Source: Deltaproteobacteria bacterium (GTDB taxonomy: Bacteria > Myxococcota_A > Polyangia > Polyangiales > JADJMO01). From it: a stretch of DNA of 64,000 bases. Both the position numbers and the translations under genes were made by a program. The stretch is taken from the NCBI GenBank assembly GCA_025363655.1, contig JANYDK010000040.1, positions 92,368-156,367 on the forward strand. The letters run 5' to 3'. Positions within the stretch are counted from its first letter, which is position 1, and each line of letters begins with the position of its first letter. Below are positions 17,209 through 25,863 of the stretch, one piece after another. The notes below the pieces were generated by a model that saw only the letters and a program-made list of their open reading frames with translations, was not told where the DNA came from and did no database searches.

Positions 17209-18234
17209 ATGATCGTTTCGAAGTCGCTCTCGCGCGCGTTGCTCGCAGCGTCGCTCTGTGTCTCCGTCGCCAGCGTCGTCGGTTGCCCGAAGAAAGATCC
17301 CGACAAGGCGACCAAGGACGACGACGAGAAGTCGGGCAAGGCCAAGAGCAGCGACGGCTACGTGCGCGGCGAGGTCTTGAAGCACGTCCCCTCCAAGTGC
17401 GGGGTCGCACGTCTCTACATGGATTTGGCGGCGATTCGAAAGCTCGACGGCGTCGGAAGCAATCTCGACTCGCTGCAAGAGAACCTCATCGATGGCGCCA
17501 CTTCGAACGACGGCAAGAAGATGAAGAAGGCGCTGAAGGCGCTCGACAAGGCCGGCATCGATCCGAAAAAAGCTCTCCAAGAGCTGGCGATCTGCGTCCA
17601 CGACGACAAGAACGTCACTGTCGCCATCGGCGGCTCGGTGAAGGGCAAGGACGCGCTCGACGCAGTCGGGAAAGGCGCAGAAGCCCTCGGCGCGGACAAG
17701 ATCGAGAAGAAGAAGAAGAAGGGGCTGAGCTACCTCCGCATCGAAGAGACGGCGATGGGCATGGTCTCCGACACCGTGCTGGTGGTGACGATGGACGACG
17801 ACGCGCTCGCCGACCTCGTCGACGAGAACGACGTCTCCGCCGATTGGGACGTCGATGGCAAGCTCGTCTCCGGCTTCTTCGCGCGCAAGAAGGGCGGCGA
17901 GAAAGACCTCGACGTCTCCGGCTCGATCGAGTCGTCAGGCGACGAGCTCGTCCTCTCGATGACCGGCAAGGCGAAGGGCGCAGAGGCGAAGAAGAAGCTC
18001 GAAGACGACGCGCCGAAGGTGAAGAAAGAGCTGAAATCGATGCTCGAATACTTCGCTGCGGCGGTGGAGAAGGTGCCGGCAAAGGGCCTCGCCGAAGACA
18101 TCGGCGACACCAAGGTCACCGTCGAAGACGGCGTCATCACCGGCAAGATGACCGTCAAGTCGAAGAACCTGGCGAAGGCGCTCGACAAGGTCGCGAAGAT
18201 GGACGAGTCGCAGCTGCAGGCGCTCTTCAAGTAG
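17209..18234 (+). CDS. Lysine-rich lipoprotein of unknown function
   Basis: The ATG at 17209 gives a lipoprotein signal (LSRALLAASLCVSVASVVGC), whereas upstream in-frame codons are arginine-rich antisense of the BNR gene. The mature protein (~320 residues) is unusually rich in Lys, Asp and Glu, with KKKKKKG and repeated KGKD/KGAEAKKKLEDDAPKVKKE segments. It alternates strands and helices in a way that suggests two related halves (VHDDKNVTVAIGGSVKGKDAL and SGDELVLSMTGKAKGAEAKK). I do not recognise the family. Its stop overlaps the convergent DUF1697 gene by 8 bp. Confidence 0.65.
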   Translation: MIVSKSLSRALLAASLCVSVASVVGCPKKDPDKATKDDDEKSGKAKSSDGYVRGEVLKHVPSKCGVARLYMDLAAIRKLDGVGSNLDSLQENLIDGATSNDGKKMKKALKALDKAGIDPKKALQELAICVHDDKNVTVAIGGSVKGKDALDAVGKGAEALGADKIEKKKKKGLSYLRIEETAMGMVSDTVLVVTMDDDALADLVDENDVSADWDVDGKLVSGFFARKKGGEKDLDVSGSIESSGDELVLSMTGKAKGAEAKKKLEDDAPKVKKELKSMLEYFAAAVEKVPAKGLAEDIGDTKVTVEDGVITGKMTVKSKNLAKALDKVAKMDESQLQALFK

Positions 18235-18748
18235 CCGCGAGCGCGCCTGCCATCTCGACCAACTTGCGCACCGTGTTGAAATTGCGCGCGGTGCCGCCGG
18301 CCGCGAAGGGGACCTTCAACTTCGAGTCGCCCATCCCGTTCACGTAGTGGACGAAGAGCTCGCGACCGAAGAGTCGAAGCTCTTCGCCGCCCGGCGCGAC
18401 CACCTTTTCGAGCGCGTCCTTGGGCGGCGGCGCCTCGAGGAAGTGCACGTAGACGCGATTGCCCGGCGCCTCCTTCCACGGGAGCTTCTGCGCGATCTCC
18501 GCGAGCTCGGGGCCGGTGCGCAAGAGGACGGCGTGGGCCTTGCCCATCTTCACTTCCAGCGCTTTTTCGAGCTTCTTCTTCACCGCCGCCTCGCCGAGCT
18601 TGCTCGCGAAGACGACGTTGCCGCTCTGAATGTACGTGGCCACCCCGTTGAATCCGAGGTGGCCACAGAGCTCTCGCAGCTCGCTCATCGCCAGCTTGCC
18701 AGTGCCACCGACGTTGATGGCGCGAAGCAGCGCGACGTAGATCGTCAC
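18227..18748 (-). CDS. DUF1697 family protein
   Basis: Starting at the GTG 18748 the protein is 173 residues, near the family norm (~180). The opening VTIYVALLRAINVGGTGKLAMSEL and GVATYIQSGNVVFAS are the DUF1697 hallmarks, with the C-terminal TARNFNTVRKLVEMA. Upstream in-frame residues (Ser/Arg/Thr only) are an antisense reading of the next gene and not part of the protein. The biochemical role of DUF1697 is unknown. It lies 16 bp after the stop of the secreted protein at 18765-19253 and is probably cotranscribed. Confidence 0.85.
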   Translation of the reverse strand: MTIYVALLRAINVGGTGKLAMSELRELCGHLGFNGVATYIQSGNVVFASKLGEAAVKKKLEKALEVKMGKAHAVLLRTGPELAEIAQKLPWKEAPGNRVYVHFLEAPPPKDALEKVVAPGGEELRLFGRELFVHYVNGMGDSKLKVPFAAGGTARNFNTVRKLVEMAGALAAT

Positions 18749-18764
18749 GTTCGAGCTCGTGAGC

Positions 18765-19253
18765 TCACTTCTTCTTCGGCTTGATGCTCTTGAAGACGCC
18801 CTTGACCTCGGCCTCGTGCTTGTCGAGCTTCGCGTCTTCGCCGATGGCGAGGACGATGAGGTCCTTGTCGGTCGCCGGGGTGTCGAGGACGAGGACGAGA
18901 ATGTCGACGTCCTTGCCGTCGATCTGTCCGTCACCTTCGATGCTGACCCCTTCGAGGCCGTTGATGGTGACGTCCTTCTCTTTCTCCCACTTCAGCTTCT
19001 TGACCGTCTTCTTCAGCTGCTTGTCGAGCGCTTCGGTCGCTTTGTCGACCGCGCCGGCGTCGACGATGATGAAGGCGATCGCTACGTCTTCCTGCTTGTC
19101 CATGATGGTGATCGCGTCACCATCCTTCTTCTGCTTCCAGTTGTCGGGCGCGTCGAATTGGATCTTCGCGGCGGAGCTGGTGATCGTCTCGGCCGACGAC
19201 GGCGCGGCGATCAAGGCAAAAGCGAGGACGAACGGGGCCAAAAGCTTGCGCAT
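18765..19253 (-). CDS. Secreted single-domain protein of unknown function
   Basis: This is a 162-residue protein with a Sec signal peptide (KLLAPFVLAFALIAAPSSAE) and no lipobox. GAGGGAGG provides a strong ribosome-binding site just before the start. The mature domain (IQFDAPDNWKQKKDGDAITIMDKQEDVAIAFIIVD... EDAKLDKHEAEVKGVFKSI) resembles the general outline of small periplasmic DUF1795/PsbP-like folds, where a surface-exposed W follows a FDAPDNW-type strand. That is a shape impression, not a firm match. It ends in PKKK. Confidence 0.6.
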   Translation of the reverse strand: MRKLLAPFVLAFALIAAPSSAETITSSAAKIQFDAPDNWKQKKDGDAITIMDKQEDVAIAFIIVDAGAVDKATEALDKQLKKTVKKLKWEKEKDVTINGLEGVSIEGDGQIDGKDVDILVLVLDTPATDKDLIVLAIGEDAKLDKHEAEVKGVFKSIKPKKK

Positions 19254-19404
19254 GGAAACCTCCCTCGAGAAGACGTAGAGACGAGCTGACAGGTACTTCT
19301 GTTCACCCGCGCGACGAGGCTATCCGATCTTCTCGCGCCGTCCACCGGGCTCGGTCGCCTAAGCGGTTGACGCTTGGTCGTGCGCGGGGCACTTCGTGGG
19401 TGGC

Positions 19405-21105
19405 ATGCCTACCTTGCGCGCGACGAACGTCCGGCGGCTCTCCGCCGAGATCTTCGACGTGCTGATCATCGGCGGCGGCATCAACGGCGCCGTCTCCGCG
19501 GCTTGCCTCGCTGCCCGCGGTGTTCGCGTCGCGCTGGTGGACAAGGGCGATTTCGCGTCGTTCACCAGCCAGCAGTCGTCGAACCTGGCGTGGGGCGGCA
19601 TCAAGTACATGGAGAGCTTCGAGTTCGGGCTCGTGCGTAAGCTCTGCAAGTCGCGCAACCACCTGATTCGCAGCTACCCCTCGACGGTTCAGGAGATTCG
19701 CTTCTTCGTCGTGCACGAGCAGCGCTTTCGACACGGGCTCCTCAAGCTCTTCCTCGGCGCCATCCTCTATTGGATCATCGGCAACCTCTTCACGCGCGGA
19801 CCGCGGCGACTCTCACGCGCCGCGATCGAGGACGAAGAGCCGATCGTCTCGCTCGACGGCGTCGACGGAGGCTTCGAGTACAGCGACGCGTACCTCCACG
19901 ACAACGACGCGCGTTTCGTCTGGAATTTCGTGCGTGGCGCGCTCGATCACGGCTGCGCGGCGGCGAACTACGTCGAGGTCCTCGGCTCGAAAAGAGGCGA
20001 AGGTACGGGCGAAGGCGAGTTGTGGGAGACGCGGGTGCGCGACGTCGTCGGCGGCGGCGAGCACGTCGTCCGCTCGCGCGTGCTCATCAACGCCGCCGGT
20101 CCCTTCGTCGATCGACTGAACCACGGGACCCCGCAGGCGACGCGCCACCGCCACGTCTTCTCCAAGGGCATCCATCTCATCGTCGATCGCCTTTCTCCGC
20201 ACAAGCGCGTGCTCACCTTCTTCGCCGATGACGGGCGCCTCTTCTTCGTCATCCCGATGGGTCCTCGCACCTGCATCGGCACCACCGATACCCGCGTCGA
20301 CGCGCCCGAGACCGTCGTCACCGACGAGGATCGTCGCTTCGTCCTCGAGAACATCAACAAGCGTCTACGTCTGCCAAAGCCACTCACGCCTTCGGACATC
20401 ATCGCCGAGCGCTGCGGCGTCCGACCTCTCGCCGTCGACACGAGGGCCAAGGGCAAAGGCTCGAAGGATTGGATGCAGCTCTCGCGCAAACACGCCGTCG
20501 ACGTCGACGAAGCGGCAAGGCACCTCAGCATCTTCGGCGGCAAGCTCACCGACTGCATCAACGTCGGCGAAGAGATCGCCGACCTGGTCGCCCGCATGGG
20601 CATCGCGCAGCCCTATCCGCGCGCTCGTTGGTACGGCGAGCCCGGCGACGACGTTCGCGACGAGTTCTTCCAGCAGGCGCGGCTCCTCGATCTCGACGCC
20701 CGCACCTCGCCACGTTCGTCCGAGAAGCTCAGCTCACGCCTTTGGCGACGCTATGGCGCCGAGGCGCTCGGGCTCCTCGACGACATCCGCAGCGATCCCT
20801 CGATGGGTGAGCTGCTCATCGAAGGGGCCGAGTATTTGCGCTGCGAAATCGCGCAGGCGGGGCGGCGCGAGATGATCGTCAAGCTCGACGACTTCCTGCG
20901 TCGGCGCTCGAAGATCGCGCTCGTCATTCGCAAAGAAGAAGTTCGTCACGCGCCTGGGTTGCGCGAGGCCTGTCGCATCCTCTTCGGCGACGATGCCGAC
21001 GCGCGTCACGCCGAGTACTTCGATCCGGGCTCGCCCTTCGCCGAGACCACGTCGCGACCGCCGCCGCCTCCGCAGATGCCGCCCACGTCTGCGGCCCGAG
21101 CCTAG
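19405..21105 (+). CDS. glpD: Glycerol-3-phosphate dehydrogenase, FAD-dependent (GlpD-like)
   Basis: From the ATG at 19405 (a GTG three codons upstream is possible) the protein is 566 residues. The FAD dinucleotide loop VLIIGGGINGA is close to the N-terminus, and SNLAWGGIKYMESFEFGLVRK is the conserved GlpD segment. GPRTCIGTTDT and HLSIFGGKLTDCINV complete the FAD domain. The enzyme oxidises glycerol 3-phosphate to dihydroxyacetone phosphate at the inner membrane, feeding quinones. A hydrophobic stretch LKLFLGAILYWIIGNLF could aid membrane association. The C-terminal helical domain is followed by a Pro-rich tail. No glpK or glpF is adjacent. Confidence 0.88.
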   Translation: MPTLRATNVRRLSAEIFDVLIIGGGINGAVSAACLAARGVRVALVDKGDFASFTSQQSSNLAWGGIKYMESFEFGLVRKLCKSRNHLIRSYPSTVQEIRFFVVHEQRFRHGLLKLFLGAILYWIIGNLFTRGPRRLSRAAIEDEEPIVSLDGVDGGFEYSDAYLHDNDARFVWNFVRGALDHGCAAANYVEVLGSKRGEGTGEGELWETRVRDVVGGGEHVVRSRVLINAAGPFVDRLNHGTPQATRHRHVFSKGIHLIVDRLSPHKRVLTFFADDGRLFFVIPMGPRTCIGTTDTRVDAPETVVTDEDRRFVLENINKRLRLPKPLTPSDIIAERCGVRPLAVDTRAKGKGSKDWMQLSRKHAVDVDEAARHLSIFGGKLTDCINVGEEIADLVARMGIAQPYPRARWYGEPGDDVRDEFFQQARLLDLDARTSPRSSEKLSSRLWRRYGAEALGLLDDIRSDPSMGELLIEGAEYLRCEIAQAGRREMIVKLDDFLRRRSKIALVIRKEEVRHAPGLREACRILFGDDADARHAEYFDPGSPFAETTSRPPPPPQMPPTSAARA

Positions 21106-21157
21106 CGCGGCGCCGCTTCGTTTCCAGCATGTGCACGGCTGGCGTGCGCGCCGTACG

Positions 21158-21913
21158 ATGAGCGCGATGCTTCCTCTTCGCTCTTTCTCGTCCCTCGTCG
21201 CCGCTGCGCTCGGACTCGCCGCAATCGTCGTCGCCTCGTCGTCGGCGGCACAAGCGCAACCAGGGCCGGTCTATCAACCGCAACCAGGACCGGTCTACGG
21301 ACAGCCGTATCCACCGCCGCAGCCCTATCCACCGCAGCCCTATCCTCCGCAGCCGTATCCCGCACAGCCCTATCCGCCGGCGTATGGAACGGCCCCACCG
21401 CCCGGATATGCGTACCCGCCGCCGCAACCTCCGCCGCCGCCGGCCGATCCTCCGCCTTCGAAGTTCTACGGTTGGGAGATCCTCCCCGGCGCTGGCCTCG
21501 TCACCGGCCTCTTTTTCCTCGGCAAAGGCACCGAAGGCACCGATGGCAAGGTCGTCGTCTACACCGCTGCGACGGTCACCGCGCTCATCTGGGGACCGCT
21601 CGTCCATCGCTTCAACGGCGAGTCGTCGAAGTCGAAGCTGAGCAGCGAGCTCGTCGTCGCAGGTGCGCTCGTCGGGGCGATGTTCGGCGCGGTGGCCGCC
21701 TCGCAACAGAAAGAAGAGAACCGCGAGTATGGGCACGCGACGCTGCTCGGGCTCGAGGTCGGCATCGTCTCGGCGATGGTCATCGACGGGCTCGTCTTCG
21801 GCTGGACGGGCGACGACAAGAAGGACGCCTCGGGCGCTCGCCCCCCGCGCATGCACGCCATCGCGGCCCCCATCACCGGCGGCGCGAGCCTCGGATTGGG
21901 CGGGACGTTTTAG
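21158..21913 (+). CDS. Membrane protein with Tyr-Pro-rich N-terminal repeat region
   Basis: From ATG 21158 the protein is 251 residues. The signal peptide ends ASSSAAQA. Residues ~35-105 are a Pro/Tyr/Gln low-complexity tract with QPYPP-type pentads, likely an extended cell-surface or periplasmic spacer. Several hydrophobic segments follow (GLVTGLFFLGKG, YTAATVTALIWGPLV, ELVVAGALVGAMFGAVAA, LLGLEVGIVSAMVIDGLVFGW), suggesting membrane embedding. I know of no named family. In-frame codons upstream of 21158 lie inside the dehydrogenase tail and are arginine-rich, so they were rejected. Confidence 0.6.
   Translation: MSAMLPLRSFSSLVAAALGLAAIVVASSSAAQAQPGPVYQPQPGPVYGQPYPPPQPYPPQPYPPQPYPAQPYPPAYGTAPPPGYAYPPPQPPPPPADPPPSKFYGWEILPGAGLVTGLFFLGKGTEGTDGKVVVYTAATVTALIWGPLVHRFNGESSKSKLSSELVVAGALVGAMFGAVAASQQKEENREYGHATLLGLEVGIVSAMVIDGLVFGWTGDDKKDASGARPPRMHAIAAPITGGASLGLGGTF
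21301..21382 (+). repeat. In-frame 15-bp-type repeats encoding QPYPP pentads
   Basis: Within the gene at 21158 the DNA repeats imperfect units of the form CAGCCCTATCCACCG. These encode tandem Gln-Pro-Tyr-Pro-Pro. Such a tract can change in unit number by slippage without shifting frame. Confidence 0.7.
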
Positions 21914-22006
21914 TCGATTTATCCATTCCATAAAAACGGAACGGTAAATAAACCTCCAAAATTTGCCCATTGCGCATGGTGTGTGCAGGTGTCATACATC
22001 GGGCCC

Positions 22007-23653
22007 ATGCAATTCGCCCGAAGCCTCTCGCTGGTCGCCCTTCTTGCTGGCTGCGCTCTCGTCAACGCCTGCGCCGTCGCGAGCAAGGAAGCGGGAGACG
22101 GCGAAGAGACGACGAACGGGGTCGAGGAGAAGTTCGCGAGCGACGCGGCGACGCTCCTCGCCTTCGAGTTCGACGGCGAGCTGACGACGTCGATGGCGAC
22201 CAACCTGACGTCGCAGATTCGCACGCAGATGTTCTTCACCGTCGGCCAGATCAACGGCGAGCGCGGCGTCGCGCGCCTCGACAAGCTGACGCTCACCAAC
22301 GTCACCACCGCAGCTGCGGGCGGCGGGCTCACGCGCGTGCGCTACCACGCCAAGTTGCCCATCGCCTGGGCCAGCAAGACCAACCTCCCCACCAGCTACA
22401 CGCTCGTGCTCCCGCGACGCATCGACGCCACCGGGCAGACCGCGTTCCTCGGCCGATACCAGCCGACGTGCGACGACGGTGAGGGCGCCGACGTCTCGGT
22501 CTCGAACTACTGGTACCACTACCGTCCGCTGGCTTCTGGCTGCACGCTCGCCGACACCGACGTCGTGCGCAGCCCCGCGGTGGTGACGCTCCACCCGAAC
22601 AACACCTACGCCAAGTATCCCGAGTACCAGAAGGTGTGGGAAGACCACGCGCTCGACGTGCTCGCGGTCTTCGGCAAGTACGCAGTCGGCGATACCACCG
22701 ACGACGACGCGGGGATCGCCGGCTACGACGCTTTTCTCGCGCGCGCACGCGCAGCTTTCCCGAGCGCGGTGATCACGCCGGCCGGCCTCGGGGCTTCGCC
22801 GGGAGTCTCGGCGCCCGACGTCAGCCTCCGCGCCGTGATGGCCGATGGACGCGTCGTCACCATCACCGCGCTCCTCGTCGACAGCGTTCCCACGGCCGGA
22901 GCTGCCTTCGACAAGCGCTACAACGAGCTCGCGCCGTCGGCCGATCTCATCATCTACAACGGCCACGCCGGGCTCGGCGCCAACATCCGTGCGCTCTCGG
23001 CGAAGGGCCGCTTCTTCCCCGGGAAGTATCAAATCTTCTTCATGGATGGCTGCGACACGTTCGCCTACAGCGACAACGCGCTGGCGACGGTGCGCGCCAA
23101 GCTCAACCCCGACGATCCGACCGGCACCAAGTACATGGAGATCGTCACCAACGCGATGCCCGCGTACTTCGTCAACATGCCGGGTGCGTCGATGGCGCTC
23201 ATCGGCGCGCTCAACGCGCCTGCCGCGCCGAAGACCTACAACACGATCTTCCGTGAGGTCGATCCGAGCCAGGTGGTGGTCGTCGAGGGTGAGCAGGACA
23301 ACGTCTATCTGCCGACCAACCCGGTGCCGACGAAGTGGGCGGGCCTCGCGTCGAGCGGCGTCCTCGGCAAGAGCCAGTCGACCGCGCTCACGACCGATGT
23401 GCTCCCGGCGGGAACCTACGTCTTCTCGACCCTCGCCGACGCGCAGCACCCGGGTGGCGACGTCGACCTTCGCGTTCGCGTCGGTGGCGCGCCGAGCCCT
23501 GCGCCTTCGACCGTCAACAAGTGCCAGTCGTACCTCTACAACTCCAACGAGCGCTGCCAGATCACGCTGACGACGGCGTCGCGGGTCTACCTCTCGGTGA
23601 CCGGCGACGCCGTGGCCCAGTCGAGCTACTTCCTTCGCGCCTACCAGCTGTGA
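22007..23653 (+). CDS. Secreted lipoprotein, candidate clan-CD-like cysteine peptidase with PPC-like C-terminal domain
   Basis: ATG 22007 gives a lipoprotein signal with lipobox-type cysteines (LLAGC or VNAC). The 548-residue protein has a central alpha/beta domain. DLIIYNGHAGLG ends one putative strand and YQIFFMDGCDTFAYSDN another. A His-Gly-type turn followed ~30 residues later by hydrophobic-x-x-Cys is the arrangement of clan CD peptidases (gingipain/caspase-like), though here it is GHAG rather than HG. The C-terminal ~90 residues (LPAGTYVFSTLADAQHPGGDVDLRVRVGG... YLSVTGDAVAQSSYFLRAYQL) look like a bacterial pre-peptidase C-terminal (PPC) beta domain. The activity is inference. An AT-rich leader of ~90 bp precedes the gene. 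Confidence 0.6.
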   Translation: MQFARSLSLVALLAGCALVNACAVASKEAGDGEETTNGVEEKFASDAATLLAFEFDGELTTSMATNLTSQIRTQMFFTVGQINGERGVARLDKLTLTNVTTAAAGGGLTRVRYHAKLPIAWASKTNLPTSYTLVLPRRIDATGQTAFLGRYQPTCDDGEGADVSVSNYWYHYRPLASGCTLADTDVVRSPAVVTLHPNNTYAKYPEYQKVWEDHALDVLAVFGKYAVGDTTDDDAGIAGYDAFLARARAAFPSAVITPAGLGASPGVSAPDVSLRAVMADGRVVTITALLVDSVPTAGAAFDKRYNELAPSADLIIYNGHAGLGANIRALSAKGRFFPGKYQIFFMDGCDTFAYSDNALATVRAKLNPDDPTGTKYMEIVTNAMPAYFVNMPGASMALIGALNAPAAPKTYNTIFREVDPSQVVVVEGEQDNVYLPTNPVPTKWAGLASSGVLGKSQSTALTTDVLPAGTYVFSTLADAQHPGGDVDLRVRVGGAPSPAPSTVNKCQSYLYNSNERCQITLTTASRVYLSVTGDAVAQSSYFLRAYQL

Positions 23654-23679
23654 GCTAAAGGCCTCCGCGAAGTCTTCGG

Positions 23680-24459
23680 TTACTTCTTCTCGCCCATGAA
23701 GAAGGCGAAGACCGCGCCGGTCGGATCGGCGAGCACCGAGAAGCGACCGATGCTCGGGATGTCCATCGGCTCACTATAGACTTTGGCGCCGATTTCACGG
23801 GCGTTGCGCGTCGAGGAGTCGACGTCGGCGACGTGGAGGTAGTGGAGCCAGTGCGGGCGCGCGCCGCCCTTCTTCGCCATCTCCGGCATCTGCATGATGC
23901 CGCACGTCATGTGCTCGCCGCGGCTGAGTACGCGATAGATGCCCATCGGGCCCATGTCGTTCTCTTTGACGCTGTAGCCGAAGACCTTGGTGTAGAAGGC
24001 CGCCGAGCCGGCAGGATCTTCGCTCATCACCTCGTGCCAGCAGAAGTCTCCGAACGGCGGCGGGCCATCGCTTTCTGCCTTGGCGCTCGCCGGGTTGCCC
24101 TTGAAGGGCGAGAAGACCGCGCCCTCTTTGTCGGCGACGACGGCGAAGCGGCCGACGTCGGGGATGTCCATCGCCGGCATCAGCGTCTTGCCACCCGCGC
24201 CGAGGATGGTCTCACACGCGGCGTCGACGTTCTCGACGGCCATGTACGCGACCCAATGCGATGGCGCGCCGTGCTTCTGATCGAGGTGCATGAAGCCGCC
24301 GATGTCGCGCTCACCGTTGATGATGAGCGTGTATTTGCCCATCGCGCCCATGTCGACTTCCTTGGTCTTCCAACCGAGGAGCTGCGAGTAGAACTTCACC
24401 GACGCGGGGACGTCGGTGCTCATCATGTCGAACCATACGAAGCGGCCGGATTGAGACAT
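23680..24459 (-). CDS. VOC (glyoxalase/bleomycin-resistance-like) protein with two domains
   Basis: This 259-residue protein has two tandem VOC domains. The first begins GRFVWFDMMSTDVPASVKFYSQLLGW, the second FCWHEVMSEDPAGSAAFYTKVFGY. Each has the metal-binding-type beta-alpha-beta pattern and ends with DIPDVGRFAVVADKEGAVFSPF or DIPSIGRFSVLADPTGAVFAFF. It resembles the CFP32/27-kDa-antigen type of double VOC protein. The substrate is unknown. It is cytoplasmic and followed convergently by the candidate peptidase gene. Confidence 0.82.
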   Translation of the reverse strand: MSQSGRFVWFDMMSTDVPASVKFYSQLLGWKTKEVDMGAMGKYTLIINGERDIGGFMHLDQKHGAPSHWVAYMAVENVDAACETILGAGGKTLMPAMDIPDVGRFAVVADKEGAVFSPFKGNPASAKAESDGPPPFGDFCWHEVMSEDPAGSAAFYTKVFGYSVKENDMGPMGIYRVLSRGEHMTCGIMQMPEMAKKGGARPHWLHYLHVADVDSSTRNAREIGAKVYSEPMDIPSIGRFSVLADPTGAVFAFFMGEKK

Positions 24460-24565
24460 GAAACCCCCAATTGCTGTGATGGAAGAACCGTGATCCGCGC
24501 GGGCGCGGGCCGAGGCAGTTACGCCGGTGGGCGTGGGGGGGCTAGCTCCACCGGGAAGCGGGAAT

Positions 24566-25543
24566 CTACGGCACGAGGACGAGCTTGCCGGTCGTTCCGC
24601 GGCCTTCGAGCTCGGCGTGCACGGAGGCGGCCTCTTCGAGCTTGGCTTCGCGTCCGATGATCACGCTGATGCGTTTCTCGGCGACGTCGGCGGCGAGGCG
24701 GGCGAGGGGCGGGGCGCAGAGCTCACGACGCGCGAGGAGGGCCGTCAGGTAGTAGCCGACGACGGTGTGGTTCTTCCCCATCAAGCCGATCGGTTCGATC
24801 GCGCCGCGCGTCTCGCCCGATGCCGCGCCGTAGACGACGAGGCGACCGAGCGGCGCGAGGCAGGCGAGGTTGCGCTTGTAGGCTTCGACGCCGCCGATCA
24901 TCTCGAGGATGACGTCGACGCCGCGTCCCTCGGTCGCTTCCTTCACGCGCTGCACCCAATCGGGCTTGCGGTAGTCGACGGTGACGTCGGCGCCGAGCTT
25001 CTTCGCGAGCGCACGCTTGTCGTCACTCCCCGCGGTGGCGATCACGCAGCGGGCGCCAGCTTGTCTCGCGAGCTGCACCGCGAGGCTGCCGACACCGCCC
25101 GCGGCCGCGTGGACGAGCACCGATTCGCCGGCGGCCAGTCGACCATGGAGATGAAGGACGTGATGCGCGGTCAGTCCTTGCACGGGGAGCGCCGCGGCTT
25201 CGGTGAACGAGAGCGCCTCGGGCATCGGGTAGCAGAGGCTCGGTCGCACCAGCATCTGCTCGGCGTAGGCGTTGCTGCCGAGCGCCATCACCCGTTCGCC
25301 GAGCGCCAATCCTTCGGTGCCTGGTCCGACCGCGACGACCTCGCCCGCCGCTTCCATGCCGACGATCTGCGGGAAGACCGGCTTGAGGAAGTACTCGCCG
25401 CGACGAAAGCGCGTGTCGGCGTAGTTCACACCGATGGCGCGGACGCGAAGCAACGCTTCGCCGGGGCCAGGGACCGGCGCCTCGACGTCGTCGACTTGGA
25501 GGACCTCGGCAGAACCCGTGCGATGGAACCGGACGGCACGCAT
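24566..25543 (-). CDS. Zinc-independent quinone oxidoreductase, MDR superfamily
   Basis: From the ATG at 25543 (starting MRAVRFHRTGSAEVL) the protein is 325 residues, normal for quinone oxidoreductase-type MDR enzymes. The signature IGVNYADTRFRRGEYF replaces the zinc-binding residues of alcohol dehydrogenases. NADPH is bound at VHAAAGGVGSLAVQLARQAGA. The family reduces quinones or activated double bonds with NADPH. It is divergent from the WGR gene with ~70 bp between starts. No obvious pathway context. Confidence 0.85.
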   Translation of the reverse strand: MRAVRFHRTGSAEVLQVDDVEAPVPGPGEALLRVRAIGVNYADTRFRRGEYFLKPVFPQIVGMEAAGEVVAVGPGTEGLALGERVMALGSNAYAEQMLVRPSLCYPMPEALSFTEAAALPVQGLTAHHVLHLHGRLAAGESVLVHAAAGGVGSLAVQLARQAGARCVIATAGSDDKRALAKKLGADVTVDYRKPDWVQRVKEATEGRGVDVILEMIGGVEAYKRNLACLAPLGRLVVYGAASGETRGAIEPIGLMGKNHTVVGYYLTALLARRELCAPPLARLAADVAEKRISVIIGREAKLEEAASVHAELEGRGTTGKLVLVP

Positions 25544-25611
25544 CGCGAGGCAGTGTCGCACGCCAGACCGACATGTGGCACGGCGTTGGCTACCTCCCTC
25601 ATCGCCCCCTC

Positions 25612-25863
25612 ATGTCGAGCGACCCCCCGAGCAGCCGACCCCGCACCAAGATGCGCCGTTTCGAGCTGGAAGATGCTTCCCCGAAGGCGTTTTGGGAGAT
25701 CTGGACAGAGGGTCCGTGGGTGAAGATCCGCTCGGGCCGCGTGGGGGCTTCTGCCCGCACGATGGTGAGTGACGAGGGCACCCCCGAGGACGCAGTGCGT
25801 CTCGAGGCCGAGCTCGTCGCCGACAAGCGCCTCCGCGGCTACGTCGAGCGCTGTACCACCTGA
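25612..25863 (+). CDS. Stand-alone WGR-domain protein
   Basis: From ATG 25612 the protein is 83 residues and consists of almost nothing but a WGR-like domain. RRFELEDASPKAFWEIWTEG, then VKIRSGRVGA (the W-G-R position reads R-S-G-R), EDAVRLEAELVADKRLRGYVE. WGR domains are putative nucleic-acid-binding modules best known from PARPs and from bacterial fusions to MolR-like or SWIM proteins. Here no partner domain is present. The stop abuts the stop of the convergent lipoprotein gene with no gap. Confidence 0.65.
   Translation: MSSDPPSSRPRTKMRRFELEDASPKAFWEIWTEGPWVKIRSGRVGASARTMVSDEGTPEDAVRLEAELVADKRLRGYVERCTT

Noticed and set aside
19367..19390. TTGACG as a -35 box before glpD
   Set aside because: No -10-like sequence lies at the right distance.
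21923..21950. CCATTCC/GGAACGG hairpin in the AT-rich leader at 21.9 kb
   Set aside because: The stem has a mismatch and there is no T-run or conserved riboswitch feature; it could be chance in an AT-rich promoter region.
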